Shown: positions 45,881 through 58,972 of the stretch, piece by piece
How the letters are laid out: each line of letters begins with the position of its first letter
Numbering within the stretch: the stretch's first letter is position 1
From: Struthidea cinerea
Taxonomy: Eukaryota > Chordata > Aves > Passeriformes > Corcoracidae
DNA: 64,000 bases
Direction of reading: 5' to 3'
Assembly (NCBI GenBank): GCA_013397865.1
Contig: VZTI01005209.1
Location: 86,261 to 150,260, forward strand
Translations under genes and position numbers: made by a program
Notes under the pieces: model-generated
What the model was told of the DNA's origin: nothing
The model's input: only the letters and a program-made list of their open reading frames with translations
Databases searched by the model: none

Positions 45881-47461
45881 GCAGTACTGGCAGACACAAT
45901 TGCTGCTAAATCCCAACAGGTACCTGTTTAATTGTACAACTCTTATGGCTAATTTGCAGAACGAGCAATAATTAATTAAAAACAGGTGAGTAGGTAGGAA
46001 AGTAATTTCTCCTTTTTCTCAGAATACCCCCAGTATTTAAGGTACAAAAATCCATTGGAGTTTCTGCAATAAACTCCAATAACACACTTATCCAAATTAT
46101 CCGTTGAACGGGAGCAACTCAGCATAATTTGGGGAGGACTATTAGTGAGGAATATATTTCAGACTTAATTCCGTGAGTTTAATAGTGTGTCACTGTGTTA
46201 TCCTGCTCACAAACAAGCTGTTAGAGCAATGCCATCCCTTCTCCCAAGGAATTCATGCCTGTATAATTAACTAAATCAACTGTAACACAGATGGCATCGC
46301 ACGATCCAAAAGCACTTGATGGAAACATTTTAAGCATGTTATTAACATCCCTAAATAACTATTTAATGCTACCTCTCCAACCCTCTTCGGCACCAACACA
46401 CAACACAGCTGGATTTGAGGCTGGAAAAGGCAGTATTTAATTGCTACACTCTTATAAAAGATTTTCAGTTCTTGGATTTATTCAATTTATAAATGAGCTT
46501 GTAAAATAGCAGACTCAACAGTGGCAACAAAACCACTGTGCTTTGGATTTCAGAATTAAGGTTAATTTCCAGACTGACTCATCATCATTAAATTCAGCTG
46601 TGAGGAACTGGGCAGCAGGAAAAGACATTGATGGGAGCAGGAACCTTTCCTTAGGCTAGATAGATAGACCAGGACTATCCAGAAATTACACTCCTATTTG
46701 ACAGTGTGTTTTATTTCTCAGTAGGTGCGTGCCCAGCTCTGAATCAAGATAAAAATTGACATTTCACAGCAACAGACAAGAATTTGAATGGAAAGTTGAT
46801 TAATCTCCCAAATGCAAACAGTTGGGAGATGTCCATCAGGCTCTAGTGGAAAGCTGTTCCTACAGCCTGAAAAACTGAGGATCACATTATTTCAAACCTC
46901 ATTTTTCATTACTAAATATCCTGGTTTAAACAACCTTTTTGTGACACTTGCTGCGAGTCTCCTCCCTGATGCCAGCCCACATCTGCCCTGTTACTGAGTA
47001 GCAAACGTGATGCTCCTCGGCTCAGAAACACAATAATAAACATAAATAAACAATACCCACAAATAAACGTAAATACTGATCTAGAAAGAAAGCAGAAGTA
47101 TGCCCAGACTACCGGAGTGGCTGGAGATGTGCTGTGAGGGGGTGGTACCCACCGGGGGCAGCAGTGCCAGGAATTAACACGATTCCTCTCCCTCCAACAT
47201 CCGCGGGGCGAGGGCAAGGGCTGGCAGGACGAGCTCTCATGGGATCAGGCGCGAGCGCTCCAGCGTGGTCTCAGCTGGGACGATGGTCCCTGGGGAAGAT
47301 CAAGAGAGCTGTAGGTACATTCTGGGGGCAGGGAGACCTGCATTAGAGCAACTGAGAGACACTGTGCTGCTTTCACCAGGTCGAGCTTCTGTTGGGGAAG
47401 GTAAAGAGAGAGACCTAATCCAGAGATGGCAAATGAGTTCAGAACACACAAACTGTTAAAA

Positions 47462-47660
47462 TGGGATCCAGGAGCAGCCACAGCTTCTCTGGGCACCCTG
47501 TGCCAGGGTCTTCCCACCCTCCCAGGGAACAATTCCTTTCCAATATCCCATCTATCCCTGCCCTCTGGCAGTGGGAAGCCATTCCCCCTTCTCCTGCCCC
47601 TGAGGCCCTTTTCAAAGTTCCTCTCCAGCTCTCTTGGAGCCCCTTTAGGCACTGGCTAAA
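47462..47660 (-). mobile_element. CR1 LINE internal fragment
   Basis: Begins inside the element at GGATCCAGGAGCAGCCACAG and runs to TCTTGGAGCCCCTTTAGGCA; the usual 3' end is missing. Confidence 0.88.
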
Positions 47661-48261
47661 TAAATATTTCCACCTATAAAGAAAAGATCCATTATAAAAA
47701 TGATTTTATAACAAAAGCAGTCCCTGGAAGATGATTGAATAAAATCTTAAAAGCAAAATGTCCTCCCAGATGATGAGCCAGAAACCCTGACAAACCTGGC
47801 AAAACAAAGCTCGTGTTTCCCAGAGGAGAGGCAGAGCTACAGGTGGGAAGGAAAAGGCTGCAGGCACATGGGAAAGCGCTGGTGTGGCATGAGCCAAACC
47901 CTGTGCCCATGCAGGTATCGAGGCATGGCCCCCCCAGATGCCCCAGCCACAGAGGTGACCCCGTCCTGCTGCCCTTGGCCAGGGGAGCTCTGCCAGGAGG
48001 GCTCTGCACGCACCACATGCACATGGCTGAGGACTTTGCAGCTGTAATCTGATTTTTTAAAGCTGATTTGATTTGAAATGCTGCATGAACCTTTGGAGTC
48101 AATTTGCCTGGCATGCAGATACCACTTCCCTGTGGTTTCACTGAACGGATCAGTAGGAGGGTTTAAGGCCTCCCTGCACCATGGCAGACCCAGAGCCGAG
48201 GGGGAAGAAAAGGCTGTTTCACCCTCACTTTAACATTTGAAGTCAAAGGATCCCGGGCTGA

Positions 48262-48432
48262 ACAAGCTGCCCAGAGAAGCTGTGGCTGCCCCATCTGAGT
48301 GTCCAAGGCCAGGCTGGATGGGGCTTGGAGCACCCTGGGACAGCGGGAGGTGTCCCTGCCCATGGCAGGGGGTGGAACTGGATGGGCTTTAAGGTCCCTT
48401 CCAACCAAACCATTCTGGGATTCTGTGATCCA
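48262..48432 (+). mobile_element. CR1 LINE 3' fragment
   Basis: GCTGCCCAGAGAAGCTGTGG through CCATTCTGGGATTCTGTGA. Confidence 0.93.
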
Positions 48433-49491
48433 TTTCTCTGGGAAAACTTTATTTTCAACACAAGAGCTTTATAACCTTTTTTAACCGAGACTAACAACAA
48501 ATAGGAAAAAAGAAAAAAGGAAAGGGGAAAAAGAGGAACTTCAGCAGCTGCTTCTGCTTGTGCTCTCTACTGGGTCACTAAAATTGACTTCCTGGAGTTC
48601 ACCTCTGAGGCCAAGTGACTCATTCCCAAGTGGCATCTCCTGGCTGATGCCTCCGCTGGGGAAAACCCCTCCCCTGCAGGAATCTCTCTCTCAAGGACTT
48701 GTGCAGATGATCAGGAAAAGCACTGGCCCTGCTTTTCTGTGAGCAATGTGCTACATAATGATCCAGGGAACCATTCCCACCAACATCTCCATTTACAGGC
48801 TGGAGAAGCTCCAGAGGAGCCCTTTCCTAGCTACTGGGTCAGTGTGGCAGCTGGGTAATCTGGGATTTGAGTTCAGCGTTCTCCAATCTTTTAGCCTCCT
48901 GCATTTACTCCTCCGGGGAAAGTGGCTTCTCGCTCGGGCCGCCCTGCGCTGACCCGCAGCTGAGAGCTCCTGTCCGTCGGGCCCCGAGCCCGCGGCCGAC
49001 GGCTGCGCTGGGAGCGCAGGCAGCGGGCTCTGCCCGCAGCCGGGATGCCCAGGGCCCCGGGAAGGCTTCCCGCCGGGCTCCGTCCCACCAGCCGCTGCCA
49101 GCCCGGCCAGGCCGCTCTCCAGGGCACTGAGGGAGGAACTGTGGCTCCGCAGAGCTCTGGCCGCCCGGAGGGGCAGCATCAGGAACAGCAAGAGCTGTGG
49201 CTGCTCTGCTGCGGGGCAACCCGAGCTTGGGAGTTTTAATGGAAACTACGCGAATTCCTGGCTCATTACATCCACAGGAGAAGCCCACGGCCAGGGAGCC
49301 CCTGCCCAGCCAGCCAGCGACTGCCAGCAGGCAGGGGGCTCAGCAACGGGGGCTGTGCTTGGGGCAGCAGAGTGACCCCAACGCATCCTGGCACCGAAAG
49401 GGGACGGGGAGGTGAGAATGGAAGCTGGATCGCAGTTTCACAAGGACACTTCAGGGTCGGACACTCCTGTAATTAACTGCTCAAGAGTCGG

Positions 49492-49595
49492 GGAATCACA
49501 GAACAGGCTGAGCTGGATGGGACCCACAGGGATCATCGAGTCCAGCTCCCAGCCAGCACAGGGCATCCCAACAATCCCACCCTGTGCCTGAGAGA
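49492..49595 (-). mobile_element. Short CR1 LINE fragment
   Basis: GGGAATCACAGAACAGGCTG, then GGATCATCGAGTCCAGCTCC; same subfamily as the copy at 7097. Confidence 0.82.
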
Positions 49596-50817
49596 AGAGT
49601 GAGCAGTGTGATGGGTAAGAAACTCCAGCCACAGAGGGGGGATCAAAACAAAGGAGTTACTGCCACAGGGAGGAGATTCCCAGCTGCGAGCTCCGAGGCC
49701 CAGAGCTAGGGCTGGCACTGTCTGGTGTTCTGGTGACCTGGTAAAGAGTAAAGGGCAGGACACAAAAACCCGCCGATAACAGAGGATTATGTAGGTCAAT
49801 CAGGAGAGAGGACAAGGCAGGCAAAAGGAAGAAAAAACAAAACAATAACCTCAAACTAGAAAAAATAGGTAACTTAGCAACATGAAATTCAATCTGTGAA
49901 AGTACAAGATAATCTACATTTAAAAATACAATTTGACATATCCTGCACACAGAGATTTAGGAGGAAAGATCAAGTCATTACTGAGGACATCTGTTGTGCA
50001 CACAGCAATGTAAATAAGGTATTACAGTGGCAGGACATGTGAAATCAGAGGAAAAGCATTATGATACTGAAGAAAGCTAAGTGGTAGGTGCTCATTAATC
50101 CACTCAAATTCTCCTAAATGAAGCATAATAGGTGTGACCAGGTAATAAAAGAGTCAGGATCTGTGATTTTTTGGAAGGGGCATTGAACAGGAATTTATTT
50201 AATGACTGATACTGTGTAGGTGAAAAGGATGTTTCAGTTACTTTTTCATACTAATGCAAGAACAAGAAACCACCCTGTGGGCACGGGCAGGAAATGAAAT
50301 TATTTTTCCAGTGGAAAGATGAATCTTCCACTTGGGATCACACACCACAAACTCTGGGGGCAGTTGCCCATCATTCTGCTGCTCCTGGGGTCAAACCACC
50401 GCTGGCCAGGTTGAACAGGGGAGGAAAAGGCTGGAGCTGAGTCAGTGGTGCAGCCCCCAGAGCAGCCAGCCCCAAAAGCAGCCACCACAGGTCAGGTCAG
50501 CCCTTCCAGCCCAGCCCATCACCCTGACCTGCAGCGGGCAGGGCAGTCTGGCTGCCAGGACTGACACTCCGGGGTGTCTGCACTCTGCCATTGGGGCAGA
50601 GCATTGTCCTTCTCATTTATTTATTTCTGGATTGAAATCACAGACCCTGCTTTGGCCTTGCTTTGTGCAAAGCCAGAGGAACGGGACAGATGTCCCGGTG
50701 ACACAGCCTGGGAGAGCCCTGCTGGGTGAGGAGGAGAGGGAAGGAGCCCAGAGGCTCAGGAATGGGGGCAAGGGGCTGGGAGGAGAGGCCTCGGCTGAAT
50801 TCCTCAGGATGAGAGCA

Positions 50818-51072
50818 GCAGCCTCAAGTTGCACCAGGGGAGGTTTAGGTTGGAGATCAGGGAAAATTTCTACACAGAAAGGGCTGTCCAGTCCTGCCCA
50901 GGGCAGTGGTGGAGTCACCATCCCTGGAAGTGTTCAAATAATGCAGATGTGGCACTTAGGGACATGGTTTAGGGGTGAACATGGTGGTGGTGTGGTCGAT
51001 AGTTGGATTTGATGATCTACAAGGGTTTTTTCAACTTGTCTCAAGTCTGTGATTCTATGATTCCATGATTCT
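50818..51072 (+). mobile_element. CR1 LINE fragment with terminal 8-bp repeats
   Basis: GAGGTTTAGGTTGGAGATCA through TTGGATTTGATGATCTACAA to GTGATTCTATGATTCCATGATTCTG-type tandem 3' ends. Confidence 0.93.
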
Positions 51073-51639
51073 GCTCCATCCCTCAGGGATGTCAGCTCAG
51101 GCCACAGTGACCTGCAATGGTCAGGCAGCTGGAGGTGGGCTGATTACCCACAGATCAGCAACATCACAGCTCCTAAAGATACTGAGTTTTTTTAAACTTG
51201 TTAAAAGCTTATTTAAAAGTACATGGCAAACATGTCTAACAATCATAACAACTTCAGATTTGCTTTAAAAAACAAATCTACAATTGAAATTACCACAGAT
51301 ACATTGGAAACAGCAGTCCAAGAGCATTTTTCTGTCTAAATAATACGTATCTTGGCAGCATTTCAACAGAATTAATTTCAAGTGTCAAATGTTACATTTT
51401 ACTGGTGCTGAGGAAATGCTCCTGTGTCCCTGTCCTACCTGCAGCCTCTCTGCTGTAAGGGAACCCTCCTGTCTTTCCTTCAGCAACCCCAGCTCCCTCC
51501 TCCCTGCATAAATTCCCCTGGATTTGACACCCAGTTCTGTGCACTTGAGAAGATAAAAACGCTTCAGAAAACAAACAACCTGGGACTGTGCATCTGAGCC
51601 ACTGAAACACGGTGCGGAGGTACGAACGAAGCTGTTAAA

Positions 51640-52110
51640 CTCCAGCAGATAAACCGCGGTGCAGAGCCTGGAGAAGCCCCAGGCCTCGGCTGCAGAGGGA
51701 TTTGTAGCGGCGAGGACAGCCTGGGAACGGGGAGCGCGGCTCCGGCAGAGCATCGGCTGCGCTGCCGCAGCTGCTGGGAGCGGGAGGGAGCTCCGCGCCG
51801 GCCCCAGCGCCCCGGCCCTGGCGGCAGCGCTGCCCCTGGCAGCGGGCAGCGGCTCTCCGGCCCCTCCGTGTGCCGCCAGGCTGCGGGCCGGGCTCCGCGC
51901 CGTGCCCGGGACGCGGCGGGGGCAGCGCCGCATCCCCAGCAGGTGCCACCGCCCGCCCGCCCGCAGCCGCCGCAGCGCCGCTCCGCGCCCCCGGCCGGGG
52001 CTCCCCCGGGATGTGCCCGGCATCTGCCTCAGCACAGCCACCAGCCCCCACCCGGCCAGCCACGAATGCGGCTGCACGCTCCCGCAGACCGAATGAAACT
52101 TACGGAGCAC
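51640..52110. promoter_or_regulatory. CpG island, possible alternative promoter
   Basis: About 470 bp of dense CpG sequence with no coding homology. All three frames on each strand are fairly open because of base composition; a 241-codon frame here is not a gene. A minus-strand donor GTAAGT lies at 52098-52103 beside it. It could be an internal promoter of JAKMIP3 or of an unannotated non-coding transcript. Confidence 0.4.
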
Positions 52111-52620
52111 TTTAATGAGATTTAAAAAATCATTTCAGGCGAGAAAAGCACCTGGGCAGGATCCTGGACCGCATCCTGGACCGCCTTTGCTCACCTCTGC
52201 TTCAACTCCAGCAGCGCGGCGTCTCCCGGCTTGTCACGGCTCCAGCTCCGAGGGGCTGTGACTCAGCAAAGGGAGCAGCTTTTTATTTTTCAGATGGAAC
52301 TTACCAAACCGTGCCAATATTACGGGGAGGATCTGCTTCCTGGATCCACCGCTCTGCCAGCCTCTCCCGAGGTATTTCCACTGAACCCTCCCCATCTGGT
52401 TACGTTACGACAACAGGAAACGGTTTCTTGGGGGAAAAAAATCAAATGCAAAGCCTGCATGGGAACCGGGCTGGGCGAGGAAGGAAAGACTCCCAAGCCT
52501 CTACCTACACCGGATTGAAAAGCAAAGGTGACGTCTCACTGCTAGCCTGGGAGTTCGGCTGCTCCGAGCCGGACGTGCTGGGATGTGCGAGTGCCTGTGC
52601 TGAGCTGGGGCTCGGAACGG

Positions 52621-53505
52621 GAGCCGCTGCCCGGGGAGCCCCTGCCCGGGGAGCCCCTGCCCGGGGAGCCCCTGCCCGGGGAGCCCCTGCCCGGGGAGCC
52701 CCTGCCCGGGGAGCCCCTGCCCGGGGAGCCCCTGCCCGGGGAGCCCCTGCCCGGGGAGCCCCTGCCCGGGGAGCCCCTGCCCGGGGAGCCCCTGCCCGGG
52801 GAGCCCCTGCCCGGGGAGCCCCTGCCCGGGGAGCCCCTGCCCGGGGAGCCCCTGCCCGGGGAGCCCCTGCCCGGGGAGCCCCTGCCCGGGGAGCCCCTGC
52901 CCGGGGAGCCCCTGCCCGGGGAGCCCCTGCCCGGGGAGCCCCTGCCCGGGGAGCCCCTGCCCGGGGAGCCCCTGCCCGGGGAGCCCCTGCCCGGGGAGCC
53001 CCTGCCCGGGGAGCCCCTGCCCGGGGAGCCCCTGCCCGGGGAGCCCCTGCCCGGGGAGCCCCTGCCCGGGGAGCCCCTGCCCGGGGAGCCCCTGCCCGGG
53101 GAGCCCCTGCCCGGGGAGCCCCTGCCCGGGGAGCCCCTGCCCGGGGAGCCCCTGCCCGGGGAGCCCCTGCCCGGGGAGCCCCTGCCCGGGGAGCCCCTGC
53201 CCGGGGAGCCCCTGCCCGGGGAGCCCCTGCCCGGGGAGCCCCTGCCCGGGGAGCCCCTGCCCGGGGAGCCCCTGCCCGGGGAGCCCCTGCCCGGGGAGCC
53301 CCTGCCCGGGGAGCCCCTGCCCGGGGAGCCCCTGCCCGGGGAGCCCCTGCCCGGGGAGCCCCTGCCCGGGGAGCCCCTGCCCGGGGAGCCCCTGCCCGGG
53401 GAGCCCCTGCCCGGGGAGCCCCTGCCCGGGGAGCCCCTGCCCGGGGAGCCCCTGCCCGGGGAGCCCCTGCCCGGGGAGCCCCTGCCCGGGGAGCCCCTGC
53501 CCGAG
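52621..53505. repeat. 15-bp minisatellite, 59 tandem copies
   Basis: Unit GAGCCCCTGCCCGGG, 885 bp, 59 units in perfect register. Only the first (GAGCCGCTGCCCGGG) and last (GAGCCCCTGCCCGAG) differ; the 57 between are identical. Because 15 is divisible by 3 and no unit contains a stop, all six frames are open, producing low-complexity ORFs (GEPLP, GAPAR and GSPCP on plus; GQGLP, GAPRA and GSPGR on minus) that are not genes. Each unit carries one CpG and one CCCGGG site. On the minus strand the G runs GGG-CA-GGGG-CTCCCC-GGG-CA-GGGG could form quadruplexes, and CCCCGGG/CCCGGGG can fold into hairpins. Confidence 0.98.
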
Positions 53506-54994
53506 GAGCCCCCGGCAGGGCTGGCAGGTGCCCCCCGGGTGGGGCCGCTGCCCGGCTGGCTCTGGGAGGAGCCCCCCGGCCTTCCCGCAGGCCGCAGGAC
53601 CCCCTGCACCCCGCGGCTCCTCGCCCCAGCCGCAGCCCTGCGCCACGGGCCAGACCCCACCGCCTGCCTCGGCTCTGCACTGCCCAAAGCACGGAGCGAC
53701 AGCCCAGGGAATCTCTGCGTGGGGGCTCAGGCGAGCCGTGAAGGGCTGAGATCCCCCTCTGTGAGGCCGAGCCTGCCTGGGCGGGCAGAAGCACAGGTAC
53801 AGGGCACGACCCAGCTGGGCACCTGCGGCTGCCACTGGTACAGGCCTGAACTCAACAGCTCAGCTGCCAACGCTGATCCACACTGTAAAACCCCCAGCCT
53901 GTCCCAGTGCAAGCCCCGAGCTCTTACACCACCCCACACGTGTGCAGGTGTCTCCAGAAGTGCCGCACCCACAGCTCCGGGCCCGGCAATCCGGGTTGGA
54001 TGCACGGGCGCTGCCCTGTCCCTGCTCACCCCTGCCCTGCCCCTAAGGAGAGAATCCACCAGAAAGGTGAATGGTCAGCCTGTTCCTACAGAGAGGGAAA
54101 GCTGGAAGCTAATTCCAGAATGATCCAACCAGAAGTGCTCCAGAATCCAGCCTGTGACAAATAAGCAAACACATCCTTTAATTACAGAAAGCTTTTCCCT
54201 TCACTTTTTAATTAGAAGTAAGAATGCAGATGCCATTTACATAAAAGGACTGTCTTGTTTTCCCTCCTGTGCTGGCACCACCGAATCCCAAACACATCCT
54301 GCAAATTTCCATGGATTTAACAAAGTCCTCAAGGTTACAAAGCTTCTGACCATCAGGTTTTGAGATACGGGGTGCTTCAGCAGCAGCCAAAAGTTGCAGA
54401 AGAGATACAGAGGACATACATATAGAAGAGATACATACAGAATTCTGACATCTCTGCAGACATAAATCTGTTTAAACAATTAAAATATTAAAAACCATCA
54501 GGTACAGTTTTCAGGTGAGCCAATGAACAGTATCTTCATTAAAAAGAGAAATACAAGGTGCAGTTGAGTTTTAGAATGGATTCAATGAGTGAATGAGTAA
54601 GAAAGCAGAAGAATGAAATTTTCATGTCACGCAGGAGACATGAGGTGAATACTTGAATAAAAAACCAATAAAAACAGGGAAAAAAAATCAATATTAGCCT
54701 CAAGCACTAGAGAATCCTTATTTAAAAGAGCCTCTAAACCCCCAGGAGACCACGGCTGGCTGTCCTCCTGCTGCCAGAGCTACTGCTCACAGCAGCTCCA
54801 GCCACTGGCCTGGCTTCAAAGGGAAGGGAGGCACCAGCCCAGACCCCCCAAGGAGAGAATCCACCAGACTCCCCCTAATTACACACCAGCAACACCTCTG
54901 GCAGGGGGGAGACAGACCTGAGGAAAGGCTGTAACCTCTCCATCTCAAACTCAGTCATTTCTTTCAGCAGTCTGACTCTTGCATTTGTTACATC

Positions 54995-55130
54995 CTTAAA
55001 ATCCCAGGTTGGTTTGGGTTGCAGAGGAACCTAAAGCTCCTCTCACTCCACCCCTGCCATGGCAGGGACACCTTCCACTATCCCAGGTTGTTCCAAGCCC
55101 TGTCCAACCTGGCCTTGGGCACTGCCAACC
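54995..55130 (-). mobile_element. CR1 LINE 3' fragment
   Basis: CCCAGGTTGGTTTGGGTTGC through CAACCTGGCCTTGGGCACTG. Confidence 0.9.
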
Positions 55131-55659
55131 CATACCATGGGCTGGGAACCTTCCAGTAGAGTAGGAAATAAACCGGAGGGAATGGAAATGAAATACCCTG
55201 TTTTGAGCTGAACAGATGCTTTCAGTGCTCAAAGTTTGCCTGGTCCTGCCTTGCTCCCCTCGCTGCTCCCCTCTATGCCCAGGGTAAGGCCTCTCCCCGG
55301 GGGTTCTCCGGCAGCCCCCAGCAGGATCCAGAGGACTCGCTCGGTCCCTGCACAGCAACACCATCCCTCTCCTAACTGAATTAAGGAAAAGACGACTTTC
55401 TTCGCTGGAAAACGGGCTTGTAGCCAAACAGATCTTGAAAACAAATATATCCTCAGGAGCAACTTCCCCAGGCAGCGGCTCCGGAGCCAAGCTCAGCAGC
55501 CTGGCAGCCGCTGCCGTTGCCATGGAGGCCGTACCCGCTCTTCTTCTGCCTTTTCTTTTCCTTTTTTTAAAAAAAGGGCAATAACTGCTGCAGATCAGCA
55601 ACTGAGATTGCCAGTGAGCTCTCACAGGCTGCAGGCACAAGGCAATATCTGACACACAG

Positions 55660-55815
55660 GATCTCAGAATCATTTAGGTTGGAAAATAAGTCCAAGACCA
55701 TCGAGTACAACCTGTGCTCGACCCCCACCTTGTCCCCAGCCCAGAGCACTGAGTGCCATGTCCAGGCCTTCCTTGGGCACCTCCAGGGATGGGGACTCCA
55801 CCACCTCACACAGAT
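55660..55815 (-). mobile_element. CR1 LINE fragment
   Basis: TCAGAATCATTTAGGTTGGA, then CCACCTTGTCCCCAGCCCAG; lies about 530 bp from the copy at 54995 in the same orientation. Confidence 0.88.
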
Positions 55816-56004
55816 GCTGTGGTGAACTTTGCTGCCTGGAGCATTTTTTATGATGGATTTATTTCTCAATCATTTTAGTCAAAACATTCAGATGACAAAT
55901 CAAGATGCTGTCAAAAATGAAACTAAAATGCCTTAGAATGGCATTTGAATATTTAGAAGTGCTTATGCTTAACTAAAATCAAGAATTTTAAAGCCCTATT
56001 TTGA

Positions 56005-56398
56005 AACTGGAGCCTCTCTGCCCTGGAGCCAGGCTGGGAGAGCTGGGGGTGTTCATGTGGACAGGAGAAGGCTCCAGGGAGAGCTCAGAGCCCCTTGCAG
56101 GGCTTAAAGGGGCTCCAGGAGAGCTGGAGAGGGACTGGGGACAAGGGATGGAGGGACAGGACACAGGGAATGGCTTCCCACTGCCAGAGGGCAGGGATGG
56201 ATGGGATATTGGGAATTAGGAATTGTTCCCTGGGAGGGTGGGCAGGCCCTGGCACAGGGTGCCCAGAGCAGCTGTGGCTGCCCCTGGATCCCTGGCAGTG
56301 CCCAAGGCCAGGCTGGACATTGGGGCTTGGGACAGCCTGGGACAGTGGGAGGTGTCCCTGCCATGGCAGGGGTGGCACTGGGTGGGCTTTAAGGTCAA
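56005..56398 (+). mobile_element. CR1 LINE fragment
   Basis: GGAGCCAGGCTGGGAGAGCT through GCACTGGGTGGGCTTTAAGG; about 390 bp in plus orientation, inverted relative to the adjacent copy at 55660. Confidence 0.93.
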
Positions 56399-57684
56399 CT
56401 TTGAGGAAAGCTCCTTACTCAGCCAGGAAGGAGGATGGGGTTTTTCTGCTGTTGCCAAAGAGAAGGGAGCTATAAATGTTGTTCTTTCTCCTTTATCATC
56501 TCTGATGACTTAGCAGCAAGTGCTAAAAATAATTTTTATGCTGCATCTTCAAAGTCGATGTGTTGGAGTTTTTTAAAAAAACCAAAACAAATCCTACATC
56601 CCAGCAAGAATATTACAAATATTCCAGGACCCAAATGAAACTTTCTGAAGAGGTGCTGCAAGGCTGCCAAATGTGACATTTCACACACAGCTTTTCTCTC
56701 TGAGCTCCCTCCCAGCCCTCTGCTCACAAGGAAACAACAATTGAGACAATGACACATTTCTGAGAGCAGGCTGACTTCGAGTGCTCAGCATTCACTGCAC
56801 TAAGGCATGTTTGGGAATCAGTGACCTGGACCTCTTAGGGGCTGGAGAGGAAATGACACAAGACTCTGATCTCCAGGGGAAAGTTTGGCCCATTCAGGTT
56901 TTCACTTCACATTTCTGATGTTCAGTAGAGCTTTACTGTCAGCAGTGGGCAGGACACAACCCAGACCCAGAAATGGGTTTGGCCTCCATGGGAAACACAA
57001 CAGTAATGGAATAACGACTGGTGTAACAAATGTCTCCTACCAGTCCTGCATGGCTGATGGCCTAAATTTAGATGTAACAAAACCGATTGGGGTGATAAAG
57101 AACATGAAACAACATCTCAAAAAATTTTACTCCAAGTGAGTCAAGCTAGCTTGGAATTCAGAACTCCAGGGAAACTGGAGGGACCTAAGCTTGCACGCAT
57201 GTTACTTTAAATAGAGGAGTCTCATTAATATGAAATAAGCAGGCATGAAATGATGTTCCTACAGCTGTAAGTACAGCACTCCTCAGTAAACCTGAAACAC
57301 ACTGGTCACAGCCAGCACTACACACCCCAGTGCACTATCCAAGTACTAAAGATTATCTTGACAAGACACTCAAGGGCCAAATGCTCCCTGGTACCCCAGG
57401 GAACAATGCCTTGAGGCTACTTCTGCATTTGTTTACACTCCCAGGAGCGGGTCCTGACCCACAACATTAAATATCCGTAAATATTTGTTCAAAGTTCACT
57501 CCTTAATTAATTAGTTCATGCTCAGCCCACACTATGCTGGACCCACGGCACCAAGGCTCACCTGAGCCAGGACACGGTCAGAATCAGCTGGGCCAGGGCC
57601 TCACCCTGCAGGGACCTGTGTCACACCTGCACAGCAGGTCCATGCTCACAGGACCCCCGCGTGTCACTAACAGCAGGAACCAGG

Positions 57685-58003
57685 GAACTGGTCAGGTTAG
57701 AAAAGCTCTCTGAGACCACTGAGTCCAACTATTCCCCCAGCACTGCCATGGTCACCACTGACCACGTCCCCAAGTGCCAATCCACAGGGCTGCTAAATCC
57801 CCCCCCGGAATGGTATAAAAGGTATAACCTAAACCTCTCCTGGCCCAGCCTGAGGCCGTTCCCTCTCCTCCTGTCCCTGTTCCCTGGGAGCAGAGCCCGA
57901 CCCCCCCGGCTGCCCCCTCCTGTCAGGGAGTTGTGCAGAGCCACAAGGTCCCCCCTGAGCCTCCTTTTCTCCAGGCTGAGCCCCTTTCCCAGCTCCCTCA
58001 GTT
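57685..58003 (-). mobile_element. CR1 LINE fragment
   Basis: GTCAGGTTAGAAAAGCTCTC through CTCCAGGCTGAGCCCCTTTC. Confidence 0.9.
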
Positions 58004-58871
58004 AAAGTGATGCTGAACAGACACAAGGGGGTCACAGGGCCCTTACTTCCCACCCTGAATTACTGCCAGCATTCCTAGAAACAGGGAGTTTCAAGAAGTG
58101 CTAGAGAGCTGAAGGATGCTGCGGAAGTGGAAAGCTGAGGCGCTCGCCTGAGGGCTGGCCAGGGGCAGGAGCAATTTCACCATTCCCAGGGCAGGGTTCA
58201 TTAGTAACTGAATCACTCGGTGTCATTTAGTGCTGGTATACAACAATACCTTCAAACTCTGTCCCAAGGATGCAGCCCTTGGATGTTTGCTGCCTACCTT
58301 TCACTCCCAATTTGGGGATGTAGGAGTACATCCATGCCTGTGCAGACACTCCTTCCCGGGAGCTACGTCTGCTCCGGAGCTCACCAACACTCTTTGATAC
58401 CCCTGTGGTGATTGACACGGAAATAGAAGCAGAAAAGGAAACATTCGTGCCTGTGTAATGCTCTTCAGTCTCAAATTCAGTTGTTGACTGGCTTATTTTT
58501 AAACGACAGCAACGGTATTTTTAGCAGAGCACTTATTTCTCTTTAGTTTCACATGTTTATGCAGAACACAGAACCAACAACTTGTGCCCCTCATGTAACT
58601 GTTACTGCTCTTACAGTAAAACATATCCAAACTTCAGCTCAGCTCTGGAAGGAAAGAGAACCCTCACACCATAATGGCAAGGAATTTACAAGGAAAGGAG
58701 GAGAAAAGAAGCTTTACACTAAGACTTTTCCCCCAAACTTATACGAGTCCTTTACTGAGCTTCACGGTGCACAACAGCAGAGATCCCTCCGGGTGTTCCA
58801 TGGGGTTTATTCACACTGTTGGGATGTGCCTCCTCTGTCAATACCAGACTGAGCCTGACCATCTCCTGCTA

Positions 58872-58972
58872 TCCAAGGCCAGGCTGGACAGGGCTTGGAG
58901 CAACCTGGGCTAGTGGAAGGTGTCCCTGCCCATGGCAGGGGGTGGAATCAGCTGAGCTTTAAGGTCCCTTCC
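58872..58972 (+). mobile_element. CR1 LINE 3' fragment
   Basis: ATCCAAGGCCAGGCTGGACA through GAGCTTTAAGGTCCCTTCCC, ending at the border of a CpG-rich block (58970-59110). Confidence 0.88.

Noticed and set aside
51385..52110. 241-codon minus-strand ORF
   Set aside because: Composition-driven frame in a CpG island, rich in Ala/Arg/Gly/Pro, with no recognised domain.
52621..53505. CRISPR array
   Set aside because: Tandem units without spacers, in a vertebrate genome.
52311..54123. Long ORFs (476, 512, 444, 429 and 381 codons) over the minisatellite
   Set aside because: They exist because the 15-bp unit is divisible by 3 and stop-free in every frame; both strands are equally open and the flanks show no coding character.
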